A stretch of 6,178 nucleotides of DNA from Phycisphaerales bacterium. GTDB taxonomy: Bacteria; Planctomycetota; Phycisphaerae; Phycisphaerales; UBA1924. This document shows, one piece after another, positions 1 through 6,178 of the stretch. The position numbers and the translations under genes are program-made. The number at the start of each line of letters is the position of its first letter. Positions within the stretch are counted from its first letter, which is position 1. The DNA lies in contig JAGVLZ010000283.1 of NCBI GenBank assembly GCA_020054055.1, positions 1 through 6,178 of the forward strand, in the 5' to 3' direction. Under the pieces are notes generated by a model. The model was not told where the DNA came from. It saw only the letters and a list, made by a program, of their open reading frames with translations, and ran no database searches.

Positions 1-2
1 CG

Positions 3-1127
3 CGTGCGTTGGAGATGGAGGCGGCCGAGGCGCTCCGCACGCGCGAACTCTCGCTCGAGCAGCGCATCCGGCTGATCGATGCGCTCCGCGAGCGTTTCGT
101 GCGCTCGCCCCGCGGGGCGATGGGGGTCAGTTTCGGGCAGCAGAACAGGCAGATCGGCGTCGAACTCCAGATGGTCATGCCGAACTTTCCCGCGGCGGAG
201 TCCGGCGCGCTGAAGAAGGGCGATGTCATCACGTCGGTCTGTGGCGTGTCGCTCCTCGGGCCGGAGTTCGCCAATCTGCGCGCGAACGGTTTTACCGGGG
301 CGTCGGAGCGGTTGCGGCACATCGTGATCTCGCACGATCCGGGGCAGACGGTCGAGATGACGCTCGTCCGTCCACTCGCTCCCGCCGCCGTGCCCGAGCA
401 GGTCGGGCCGAACGTGGTCCGCGTTCCGGGGGGCGGCGACCTGATCACCGAAGGGCCCGGCAAAAACGCGGAAGTCCTCACGGTGCAGGTGCCCCTCGCC
501 TCGTTCGAACTCCTCGGGCCGAACGGCCGGCTCGACCCCGACACGCTCGAAGGTGCATGGAAGCAGCGCGCGGTTCGGCTCGGGATCCCTGCGGTCGCGT
601 CTCGTTCGCTCGGCACGCCGCTGACGCACGCCGACTGGATGAAGCACCGCCGCGCGCCGAAAAAGGAGGGCTCTCCGATGCTGCTCGCTTTCGCGGGTCA
701 GGCCGGGGCGGCCGAGTTCGCCGACAACACCTTCGCCGGCGCGACGTTCCCGGCGGGCGAGGTCCAGATTCAGCAGGTGCCGCCGCCGGTCGGACAGCGC
801 ATCGTCCGAGGCGTGAAGCCCAATCCGGCGAGGGTGAACGACATCGGGCAGGTCAAGCCCGCGTGGCGCGAGCCGCAGGTCCCCGCGGTCGCCGCGCAGG
901 GACCCGGGTTCGAGGACATCATGATGCTCCTCCAGAACATCGGGAGCCTGACCTCGCAGAAGGAGCGGCTGCTCCAACGCGCCGCCGATCTCACGATGGG
1001 GGACAAGCAGCGCCGCCTCGCGGCGGAAGAGGCCGCGAGAATTCAGGGGATCATCAAAGAGATGGAAACGGCGCTCAAGCGCAAGATCGCAGAAAATGTG
1101 AAAGCGCAGGAAGCGAAAGAGAAGTAG
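3..1127 (+). CDS. PDZ-domain protein with coiled-coil tail (5' partial)
   Basis: The reading frame is open to the left edge. A TTG at 9 could serve as start, but the leading residues are already a charged helix (EAAEALRTRELSLEQR), so the true start probably lies outside the window. Counting from that TTG, 372 residues are visible. Residues about 35-122 look like a PDZ domain: a GVSFG-like ligand loop, then PAAESGALKKGDVITSVCG, the usual 'exits a site, gene product binds' PDZ core. Residues about 125-300 are rich in Pro, Gly and Ala and match no family I recognise. Residues about 310-372 are Lys/Glu/Ala/Gln-rich and likely form a coiled coil ending in KAQEAKEK. No protease triad, signal peptide or membrane segment is visible, though an N-terminal export signal could be missing. 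PDZ domains bind protein C-termini, so a scaffold or envelope-quality-control role is possible, but this is inference. The gene ends 12 bases from the convergent leuS end. Confidence 0.8.
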   Translation, partial: RALEMEAAEALRTRELSLEQRIRLIDALRERFVRSPRGAMGVSFGQQNRQIGVELQMVMPNFPAAESGALKKGDVITSVCGVSLLGPEFANLRANGFTGASERLRHIVISHDPGQTVEMTLVRPLAPAAVPEQVGPNVVRVPGGGDLITEGPGKNAEVLTVQVPLASFELLGPNGRLDPDTLEGAWKQRAVRLGIPAVASRSLGTPLTHADWMKHRRAPKKEGSPMLLAFAGQAGAAEFADNTFAGATFPAGEVQIQQVPPPVGQRIVRGVKPNPARVNDIGQVKPAWREPQVPAVAAQGPGFEDIMMLLQNIGSLTSQKERLLQRAADLTMGDKQRRLAAEEAARIQGIIKEMETALKRKIAENVKAQEAKEK

Positions 1128-1143
1128 GGCCCCGCGTCCCTAC
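1124..1143. terminator. Short palindrome joining two convergent stop codons
   Basis: GTAGGG (1124-1129) and CCCTAC (1138-1143) form a perfect 6-bp stem with an 8-base loop. The stem contains the TAG stop codons of both convergent genes. It has no T tract on either side, so an intrinsic bidirectional terminator is only a weak possibility; the match may be partly chance. Confidence 0.2.
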
Positions 1144-4100
1144 GCCGCGACGATGTTCACCATCCGCCCCGGCACCACGATCACCTTCTGAACCGTCTTG
1201 CCCTCGAGGAAGGCCTTGACCTTCTCCTCTTCGAGGGCCGCGGCGCGGATCGTCGCTTCGTCCGCCTGCGCGGAGACCACGATGCGACCCCGCACCTTCC
1301 CCTGCACCTGCACCGGCAGTTCGATGCTCGATTCGATGAGCAAGGACGCATCGGCGACCGGGAACGCCTCGCGCACGATGCTGCCCGTGTTCCCGGCGTG
1401 CAGCCGCGACCAGAGTTCCTCCGCGAAGTGCGGCGCGATCGGCGCGAGCAGGAGCGCCATGGTCCGCGCCACCTCGCGCGGCGTGGGCCCTCCCGAGTAT
1501 GCCTTCCCGACGTGGTTGTTCAGTTCGATCAGTTTGGCGATGGAGGTGTTGAAGGACAGGCTCTCGAAGTCGCTCCGCACGCTCTCGATCGTCTTGTGCA
1601 GCAGGCGGCGGGTCTCGGCGTCGGGCGCCTCGTCGCTCACGCTCAGCACGCCCGTCTCCTCGTCGATCATCGTCCGCCACACGCGCTGGAGGAAGCGGTG
1701 AACCCCCACGATGTCGCGCGGGTTCCAGGGCTTCGACTGCTCCAGCGGCCCCATGTACATCTCGTACAGACGCATCGTGTCCGCGCCGTACTCATCGCAC
1801 ACATCATCCGGCGTGATGACGTTCTTCAGGCTTTTGCCCATCTTCCCGAACTCTCGCTTGACGGCGCCACCCTCGAAGGTGAAAGCGCCAGGCGGGTTCT
1901 CGACGACGGCCGACGCATCGACGTACACGCCGCGCTCGTCGATGTACGCGGGGGCCTGGATGTACCCCTGATTAAACAGGCGCCCGAAGGGCTCGGGGGT
2001 GCTGACGTGGCCGAGGTCGAAGAGGACCTTGTGCCAGAAGCGCGCGTAGAGCAGGTGCAGCACCGCGTGCTCCGCGCCGCCGACATAGAGGTCGACGCCG
2101 CCGGAGTGGTGCCGCGCACCATCGAACTTCGCCTTCCCCCCTTTTCCCTCCGTCGCTTCGTCGCTCCGTCCCTTCCCCGACAGCATCCAGTACCGCTCCG
2201 ACTCGGGCGAAACGAAGGCGTTCGGATTCTCCGGGTCGAGGTAGCGCAGGTAGTACCAGCACGACCCCGCCCACTGCGGCATGGTGTTCAACTCGCGCCG
2301 GTAGCGCTTCGGGCCATCGCCGAGGTCGAGTTCGACCGCCCCCCATTCCTTCGCGCGCCCCAACGGCGGCTGCGGCGGGGCGGTCGGATCGTCTCCGGCG
2401 ACGGGCTTGTACTCGTCGATCTCGGGGAGCGTGACGGGCAGGAACTTCTCCGGCAGCGCGATCGGCCGCTCGTGGTGCGCATCGCCTTCTTCGTACACGA
2501 TCGGGAAGGGCTCGCCCCAGTAGCGCTGGCGCGAGAAGAGCCAGTCGCGGAGTTTGTGCTGGAGGGCGCGCCTGCCGAATCCCTTTGATTCGATGATCTC
2601 GACGATGCGCGTCTTCGCGTCTTCGGTGGTCAGCCCGTCGAGCGGTCCTGAGTTCACCGCGATCCCATCGCCGCTGAATGCCTCGCCCGCGTGGGCGTGG
2701 AAGGTCGCGGTAGAGAACCAGTCGCAGAGTTCGCCGAAGGAATCGAACCCCATGTTCTCGAGGGTTTCCTGCCAGGTGACGCGGATGGTGCCGCGGCGCC
2801 GGCCGAGCGCGCCGGGAACATCTTCGTGTGCCTGACGCTTTTCCGCGCGTTTGGCCTTCAGGTCGTCCTCGGGGTTGCGGGGTTTCTCGCGGACATCCTT
2901 CAGCGCCGCCGCGTAGTCGCTCGGCTTGAGGTCGCACGTTGTGACGACGCCCATGAAGTCGGCGAGCAACGGGAACCACCCCTCACCCTTGCGCTCGCGC
3001 TCCGTCGCGCTCTTGCAGAAGTAGGACATCGCGAGGATCGTCTTGGAGTAGTACACATCGCGGATCGGCAGCCCGAACTGCTTCGCAAACTCGAAGTCGC
3101 GCGCATCGTGCGCCGGCACCGCCATCATCGCGCCGCTGCCGTAGCCCATGAGCACATAGTCCGCGATGAAGATCGGAATGCGCTCGTCGTTCGCCGGGTT
3201 GACCGCGTACGCGCCGATGAAGACGCCGGTCTTCTCCTTCGCGTCGGCCTGACGCTCCTCGTCGGTTTTCTTCGAGGCGAAGGCGCGGTAGGCCGCGATC
3301 ATCTCCTTGGGCGTCGCCCCCTTCGCGATGAGTTCCTCGGCACCGGGGAAGCGCCCCTTCCACGCGTCGGGAACCGTCGGCCCCCACTTGTCCAGCGCGA
3401 GGGCATCGACCAGCGCGTGCTCGGGCGACAGCACCATGTACGTCGCGCCGTAGAGCGTGTCGGCGCGCGTGGTGAAGACGCGGGCCTTCCGCGTCCCCGA
3501 CGCGAAATCGACGAACGCACCCTCGCTGCGCCCGATCCAGTTGCGCTGCATGATCTTGATCGGCTCGGGCCAGTCCACCGATTCCAGATCGCCGAGCAGG
3601 CGGTCGGTGTACGCGGTGATGCGCATCATCCACTGGCGCAGCGGCCGCTTAAGAACGGGGTGGTTGCCGCGCTCGGAGCGCCCGTCGGTAGTCACCTCTT
3701 CATTGGCGAGGACGGTGCCGAGGGCCGGGCACCAGTTGACGTCCACATCCGCGAGGTACGCAAGGCGGTTCGATCCGATGAACGCGGCACGCTCGTTCGC
3801 GTCCATCTTCGCCCAAGGCTTGCTCTGCGGCCCCGTCGTGCGCTTGCCGCTCTCGAGTTCGGCGACCAGTTCAGAGATCGGCCGCGCTTTGTTCAGCGCT
3901 GCGTCGTACCACGAGTTGTAGACCTGGAGGAAGATCCACTGCGTCCACTTGTAGAAGGCGACGTCGGTGGTCGCGACGCCGCGGCGCTCTTCGTGCCCAA
4001 GGCCGAGGCGACGCAGTTGCTTCTTGAAGGTCTGGATGTTCTTTTCGGTTGTCGTGCGCGGGTGGGTGCCGGTGTCGATGGCGTACTGCTCGGCGGGGAG

Positions 4101-4415
4101 GCCGAAGGCGTCGAACCCCATCGCGTGCAGGACATTGAAGCCGCTCATGCGCTTGTAGCGCGCGTAGATATCGGTGGCGATGTAGCCAAGAGGATGCCCG
4201 ACGTGCAGCCCGGCGCCCGAGGGGTAGGGGAACATGTCAAGAACGAAGAGTTTGGGCTGCGCGGGATCAAAGCCCGGCTCGCCGGGGTTGGGCGCGCGGT
4301 AGATGTCTTCACGCTGCCAGCGCTCCTGCCAGCGCGATTCAATCTCGCTCGCCAGCGCGGCGCTGTAGCGGTGCGGAGGGATGTCGCGGGCGGATTCCGG
4401 GGGCGGGGGGGGCAT
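1140..4415 (-). CDS. leuS: Leucyl-tRNA synthetase (LeuRS), with extra segments
   Basis: Cytosolic class Ia synthetase: charges tRNA-Leu with leucine using ATP and edits mischarged tRNA. The protein has 1091 residues; bacterial LeuRS is usually about 800-970. HIGH motif is HVGH (71-74); KMSKS motif is KMGKS (858-862). The CP1 editing domain shows the threonine-rich TTRADT (315-320) and MMAVPAHDARDFEFA (430-444), whose Asp437 corresponds to the conserved editing Asp345 of E. coli. The anticodon-binding domain is about 925-1010 and the C-terminal domain about 1030-1091. The ZN1 region reads NWCPALGTVLANEEV then DGRSERGNHPV, lacking the zinc cysteines of E. coli-type enzymes. Much of the sequence resembles actinobacterial-type LeuRS as I remember it. 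The start ATG at 4415 was chosen because the upstream extension to 4517 is translated repeat. No Shine-Dalgarno is visible. Two segments, about 455-577 and 745-770, exceed the usual length and are listed separately. Confidence 0.96.
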   Translation of the reverse strand: MPPPPPESARDIPPHRYSAALASEIESRWQERWQREDIYRAPNPGEPGFDPAQPKLFVLDMFPYPSGAGLHVGHPLGYIATDIYARYKRMSGFNVLHAMGFDAFGLPAEQYAIDTGTHPRTTTEKNIQTFKKQLRRLGLGHEERRGVATTDVAFYKWTQWIFLQVYNSWYDAALNKARPISELVAELESGKRTTGPQSKPWAKMDANERAAFIGSNRLAYLADVDVNWCPALGTVLANEEVTTDGRSERGNHPVLKRPLRQWMMRITAYTDRLLGDLESVDWPEPIKIMQRNWIGRSEGAFVDFASGTRKARVFTTRADTLYGATYMVLSPEHALVDALALDKWGPTVPDAWKGRFPGAEELIAKGATPKEMIAAYRAFASKKTDEERQADAKEKTGVFIGAYAVNPANDERIPIFIADYVLMGYGSGAMMAVPAHDARDFEFAKQFGLPIRDVYYSKTILAMSYFCKSATERERKGEGWFPLLADFMGVVTTCDLKPSDYAAALKDVREKPRNPEDDLKAKRAEKRQAHEDVPGALGRRRGTIRVTWQETLENMGFDSFGELCDWFSTATFHAHAGEAFSGDGIAVNSGPLDGLTTEDAKTRIVEIIESKGFGRRALQHKLRDWLFSRQRYWGEPFPIVYEEGDAHHERPIALPEKFLPVTLPEIDEYKPVAGDDPTAPPQPPLGRAKEWGAVELDLGDGPKRYRRELNTMPQWAGSCWYYLRYLDPENPNAFVSPESERYWMLSGKGRSDEATEGKGGKAKFDGARHHSGGVDLYVGGAEHAVLHLLYARFWHKVLFDLGHVSTPEPFGRLFNQGYIQAPAYIDERGVYVDASAVVENPPGAFTFEGGAVKREFGKMGKSLKNVITPDDVCDEYGADTMRLYEMYMGPLEQSKPWNPRDIVGVHRFLQRVWRTMIDEETGVLSVSDEAPDAETRRLLHKTIESVRSDFESLSFNTSIAKLIELNNHVGKAYSGGPTPREVARTMALLLAPIAPHFAEELWSRLHAGNTGSIVREAFPVADASLLIESSIELPVQVQGKVRGRIVVSAQADEATIRAAALEEEKVKAFLEGKTVQKVIVVPGRMVNIVAA
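2106..2183 (-). other. LeuRS extra segment 2: charged low-complexity insert (residues 745-770)
   Basis: In LeuRS the motif around YWM normally runs almost directly into VDLYVGGAEH. Here about 26 residues intervene, including GKGRSDEATEGKGGKAK, which is Gly/Lys/Glu-rich and low in complexity. Its DNA is a run of pyrimidines on the + strand with repeated cgtcgct/cgtc units (2152-2170). Actinobacterial-type enzymes have a short loop ending HGGVDLYVGG at this place, so part of the spacing is natural and roughly 15-20 residues appear additional. The flanking catalytic-domain sequence is intact and in frame, so the enzyme should still fold with a surface loop here. Confidence 0.6.
2685..3053 (-). 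other. LeuRS extra segment 1: about 120 residues after the CP1 domain (residues 455-577)
   Basis: Between FGLPI (447-451), which ends the CP1 editing domain, and EAFSGDGIAVNSG (578-590), which returns to the catalytic domain, E. coli LeuRS has only about 20 residues. Here there are about 125. The segment contains a helical, partly hydrophobic stretch (WFPLLADFMGVVTT, 480-493), a highly charged part (about 508-535, Lys/Arg/Glu) and WQETLENMGFDSFGELCDWF (548-567). It is compositionally like a real folded domain rather than junk, and the frame is preserved. It may be characteristic of planctomycete LeuRS; I could not confirm this. The piece TERERKGEG (471-479) looks lower in complexity. Confidence 0.6.
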
Positions 4416-4434
4416 GGGATGAGTGTAATGGCGC

Positions 4435-4562
4435 GATTGATTGGAGGCCCCGAAGGGGCCACGGGTGGTAGCCACGGGTGGAGCGAGTCTTCGAGCGAAA
4501 CCCGTGCAAAGATGCACTCCCTAACCTCTGTCTCGCTCCGTGAGGAGCGAAGGGAGGCGCAT
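4435..4562 (+). repeat. Left inverted-repeat arm with three hairpins
   Basis: Three palindromes follow one another: GGCCCC/GGGGCC (4446-4451 and 4455-4460, 3-base loop), CACGGGT/ACCCGTG (4473-4479 and 4500-4506), and TCGCTCC/GGAGCGA (4533-4539 and 4544-4550, 4-base loop). The 10-mer CCACGGGTGG occurs twice in tandem (4459-4468 and 4472-4481). The arm lies in the leader of leuS, whose start is at 4415, and immediately upstream of the transposase start. Confidence 0.8.
4552..4557 (+). promoter_or_regulatory. Ribosome binding site of the transposase gene
   Basis: GGGAGG lies 6 bases before ATG 4564 and follows directly on the inner hairpin of the left arm. It supports the ATG at 4564 over the in-frame ATG at 4540. 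Its strength contrasts with leuS, which has no visible site. Confidence 0.6.
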
Positions 4563-4563
4563 C

Positions 4564-5012
4564 ATGCCGGGCACCTACTCGCAGATTCTCCTGCACATCG
4601 TTTTCTCGACGAAGCGCCGCGAGCCGAGGATCGCACCCGCGCGGAGCGGCTTTATCCATACTTGGGAGGGATCGTTCGCGCGGAGAAGGGGGTGCTGCTC
4701 GCTATCGGCGGCGTCGAGGACCACGTTCACCTTTACCTCCGCTGGCGGCCGGACGGAGCGGTGTCCGACCTGATGCGCACCGTCAAGGCTCGTTCGTCTC
4801 TCTGGGTTCATCAGCACTTCGCCGACCTTTCGGCGTTCGCGTGGCAAGAGGGCTACAGCCTGTTCAAGGTGAGCCGATCGCAGGAGGAATCCGTGCGGCG
4901 CTACATCGCGGGGCAGGCGGAGCATCACAAGAAAGAGGACTTCAAGTCCGAACTGCTCCGGCTGCTGCGGGCGCATGAGGTTGAGTTTGACGAGCGCTAT
5001 GTGTTCGATTGA
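4564..5012 (+). pseudogene. REP-associated (IS200-like, Y1/HUH) transposase, frameshifted
   Basis: Single-strand DNA transposase of the Y1 family; RAYT members nick at REP hairpins. The N-terminus, MPGTYSQILLHIVFSTKRRE onward to about RIAP, is read from ATG 4564. The rest, from about ERLYPYLGG, continues one frame earlier (codons from 4644) to TGA 5010-5012. The shift is therefore at about 4639-4643 and is consistent with loss of one base; the first frame otherwise stops at 4771-4773. The HUH motif is HVH in VEDHVHLYL (codons 4722-4730). The likely catalytic tyrosine is in RRYIAGQ (codon 4902-4904), with the Gln four residues later. The joined length, about 150 residues, matches the family, so nothing else seems missing. 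I see no slippery heptamer at the junction and the family is not known for programmed frameshifting, so decay or a sequencing error is likelier. It is flanked by the inverted arms it would be expected to recognise. Confidence 0.85.
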
Positions 5013-5174
5013 TGCGTCATGGAGGGCGTCGCTCCCTTCGCACCTTGCGGAGCGAGACAGAGCCTCAGGGGAGGCTCGGTTCCACGGGTTCCGCTCGAAG
5101 ACTCGCTCCACCCGTGGCTACAGCCCTTGGCCACTTCGGGGCCTCAGTTCCATCACTCCATCACCCAATCAATC
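5013..5174 (-). repeat. Right inverted-repeat arm with hairpins
   Basis: This is the inverted counterpart of the left arm. Going outward from the gene it has TCGCTCC/GGAGCGA (5029-5035 and 5049-5055), GAGCCTC/GAGGCTC (5060-5066 and 5071-5077, 4-base loop, absent from the left arm), CCACGGGT/ACCCGTGG (5082-5089 and 5110-5117) and an imperfect GGCCAC/GGGGCC hairpin (5129-5134 and 5138-5143). A short tandem pair, CCATCACT then CCATCACC, is at 5150-5165. It lies just after the murA stop codon and may serve as the transcription terminator for murA or for the transposase gene. Confidence 0.78.
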
Positions 5175-6178
5175 CCCGCCGCTGCCATTCTGCGGCAGGT
5201 CCTTGTCGTCCACGCGCTCAATATCCGCGCCGACCGCCTTCAACCGCTCTTCCATCCGCTCGTACCCGCGGTCGAGGTGATAGACGCGCAAGACCGTCGT
5301 CCGCCCACGGGCCGCGAGCCCCGCAAGGATCAGCGACGCCGAGGCGCGGAGGTCGCTCGCCATCACCGGCGCGCCGATCAACTCCTTTACGCCGCTGACC
5401 ACGGCCGTGCCCGACTGGTGGTGGATCTGGGCGCCCATGCGCGTCAGTTCCGCGGCGTGCAGGAACCGCTGGGGATAGATGCGCTCGGTGATGATGCTGT
5501 TGCCGTCGGCGAGCGTGAGGAGCGCCATGAACTGGGCCTGGAGGTCCGTCGGGAACCCCGGGTGCGGCTGCGTGGAGATCTGCGTCGAACGAAGCCGACG
5601 ATCCGACGAAACCTCCACGGTCGCGTGCGTGCGGCGTTGCAATCCTGCATCACGGCAGCGCACATGCACCCCCGCCGATTCGAGCCGCTCGCACGCCGCC
5701 AGCAAGTCGTCGATCGGGCAGTTCTCGATCGTCACCTGCCCGTTCGTCGCCGCAGCCGCCATGATGTAGGTCCCCGCCTCGATGCGGTCGGGGATCACGG
5801 GGTGCGTCGTGCCGTGGAGTTCCTTGACCCCCTCGATGATGATGCGAGGTGTCCCGGCCCCCTTGATGTGCGCCCCCATCGAGTTCAGCATGACGGCGAG
5901 GTCTTCGACCTCCGGCTCGCACGCCGCGGACTCGATGACGGTGATCCCCTCAGCAAGTGCGGCGGCCGACATCACGTTCGCGGTTCCGAGGACCGTCGGG
6001 CCGAAGGCGCCCCCCAGAAATATTCGCGCTCCCTTCAGCCGCCCGCCGCGCGGGGCCTTGGCGACGATGTCTCCCGACTCCAGGGAGATTTCCGCGCCCA
6101 GCGCGGCCAGCCCCTTCAAGTGCAGGTCCACCGGCCGGTCGCCGATCGAGCAGCCGCCCGGCATCGAGACGCGGGCCA
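5169..6178 (-). CDS. murA: UDP-N-acetylglucosamine 1-carboxyvinyltransferase MurA (5' partial)
   Basis: First committed step of peptidoglycan synthesis in the cytosol: transfers enolpyruvate from phosphoenolpyruvate to UDP-GlcNAc. The frame runs off the right edge; residues before the internal methionine at 6164 read ARVS, as in the family's ARVSLPGGC, so the gene continues upstream and about 335 of roughly 430 residues are seen. Numbered from that methionine, Cys5 in PGGCSIG (codon 6150-6152) is the catalytic, fosfomycin-reactive Cys115 of E. coli. GDRPVDLH carries the adjacent arginine. PHPGFPTDLQAQF holds Asp207 (E. coli Asp305), SDLRASASL holds Asp271 and Arg273 (369 and 371), and LDRGYE holds Arg299 (397). 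The Lys22 region is outside. Spacing suggests about 12 residues more than E. coli between the cysteine and Asp305. It ends TGA at 5169-5171, inside the outermost matching bases of the right arm. Confidence 0.96.
   Translation of the reverse strand, partial: ARVSMPGGCSIGDRPVDLHLKGLAALGAEISLESGDIVAKAPRGGRLKGARIFLGGAFGPTVLGTANVMSAAALAEGITVIESAACEPEVEDLAVMLNSMGAHIKGAGTPRIIIEGVKELHGTTHPVIPDRIEAGTYIMAAAATNGQVTIENCPIDDLLAACERLESAGVHVRCRDAGLQRRTHATVEVSSDRRLRSTQISTQPHPGFPTDLQAQFMALLTLADGNSIITERIYPQRFLHAAELTRMGAQIHHQSGTAVVSGVKELIGAPVMASDLRASASLILAGLAARGRTTVLRVYHLDRGYERMEERLKAVGADIERVDDKDLPQNGSGGD

Larger units (their letters stand above)
4435..5174. mobile_element. RAYT/REP element between murA and leuS
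   Basis: This island contains a frameshifted IS200-like transposase gene between two imperfect inverted-repeat arms. The best-matching core is 4469-4506 against the reverse complement of 5083-5120, 37 of 38 bases identical by eye. The arms also share an outer AGGCCCCGAAG-type hairpin, an inner CTCTGTCTCGCTCCG block next to the gene, and an outermost GATTGATTGG (4435-4444 and complement of 5165-5174). REP-associated tyrosine transposases are known to lie between inverted REP hairpins, so this arrangement fits that class better than a classical IS with target duplications. Exact ends are uncertain by tens of bases; the outermost 10-base match could be coincidental. Confidence 0.75.

Noticed and set aside
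858..862. Listed only to note rejected concern: LeuRS residues KMGKS as a defective KMSKS motif (residue numbers given, not bases)
   Set aside because: Gly in place of Ser at the third position is, as I recall, normal in actinobacterial-type LeuRS, so it does not signal loss of activity.
1398..2588. A 396-residue open frame antisense to leuS
   Set aside because: Arg/Val/Leu-rich composition mirrors the opposite-strand codon pattern; no domain is recognisable and leuS is certain here.
4416..4440. A possible leuS -10 box (TACACT on the minus strand)
   Set aside because: Only four of six bases match the consensus and no -35 element lies at the right distance; it would also leave almost no leader.
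4416..4517. An extension of leuS by 34 residues to an ATG at 4517
   Set aside because: These codons are translated inverted-repeat arm (TGFARRLAPPVA), with no likeness to LeuRS N-termini; the ATG at 4415 gives a family-like start.
2691..4563. A very long open frame antisense to leuS that runs on into the transposase frame
   Set aside because: It is a shadow of high-GC coding bias on the leuS strand. Its only protein-like part is the transposase C-terminus after about 4644.
4435..5174. A CRISPR-like or tRNA-like reading of the repeated hairpins
   Set aside because: There are only two inverted copies with a transposase between them, no regular spacers, and no cloverleaf or anticodon stem.

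Overview
The window is high-GC bacterial DNA with ordinary housekeeping genes and one small broken mobile element. The leucyl-tRNA synthetase has an unusual set of inserts, the structured repeats flank a RAYT-type transposase, and Shine-Dalgarno sites are weak or absent at the native gene. Together these suggest a planctomycete (perhaps Phycisphaerae), but this is inference from remembered family features, not a database result.

Layout from left to right. Positions 3-1127 (+) hold the 3' part of a gene for a PDZ-domain protein with a charged coiled-coil tail; its 5' end is probably beyond the left edge. It converges, with 12 bases between, on leuS (1140-4415, -), a 1091-residue leucyl-tRNA synthetase with intact synthetic and editing motifs but extra segments. 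Positions 4435-5174 are a mobile-element island: a REP-associated (IS200-like, HUH/Y1) transposase gene, 4564-5012 (+), broken by a frameshift near 4640, lying between two long imperfect inverted-repeat arms built of hairpins. Positions 5169-6178 (-) are the 3' part of murA, including the catalytic cysteine, and run off the right edge.

murA and leuS lie on the same strand in the order murA then leuS. The element sits exactly between them: its left arm begins about 20 bases upstream of the leuS start codon, and its right arm reaches the murA stop codon. It therefore occupies the whole leuS leader, and any read-through from murA would cross it antisense to the transposase. The functions of the flanking genes (protein synthesis, peptidoglycan precursor synthesis) are unrelated to the element. 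I found no RNA gene, CRISPR array, or clear new multi-gene system. The points most worth a second look are the RAYT and its arms, and the two extra segments in LeuRS, one of which looks like translated low-complexity repeat.
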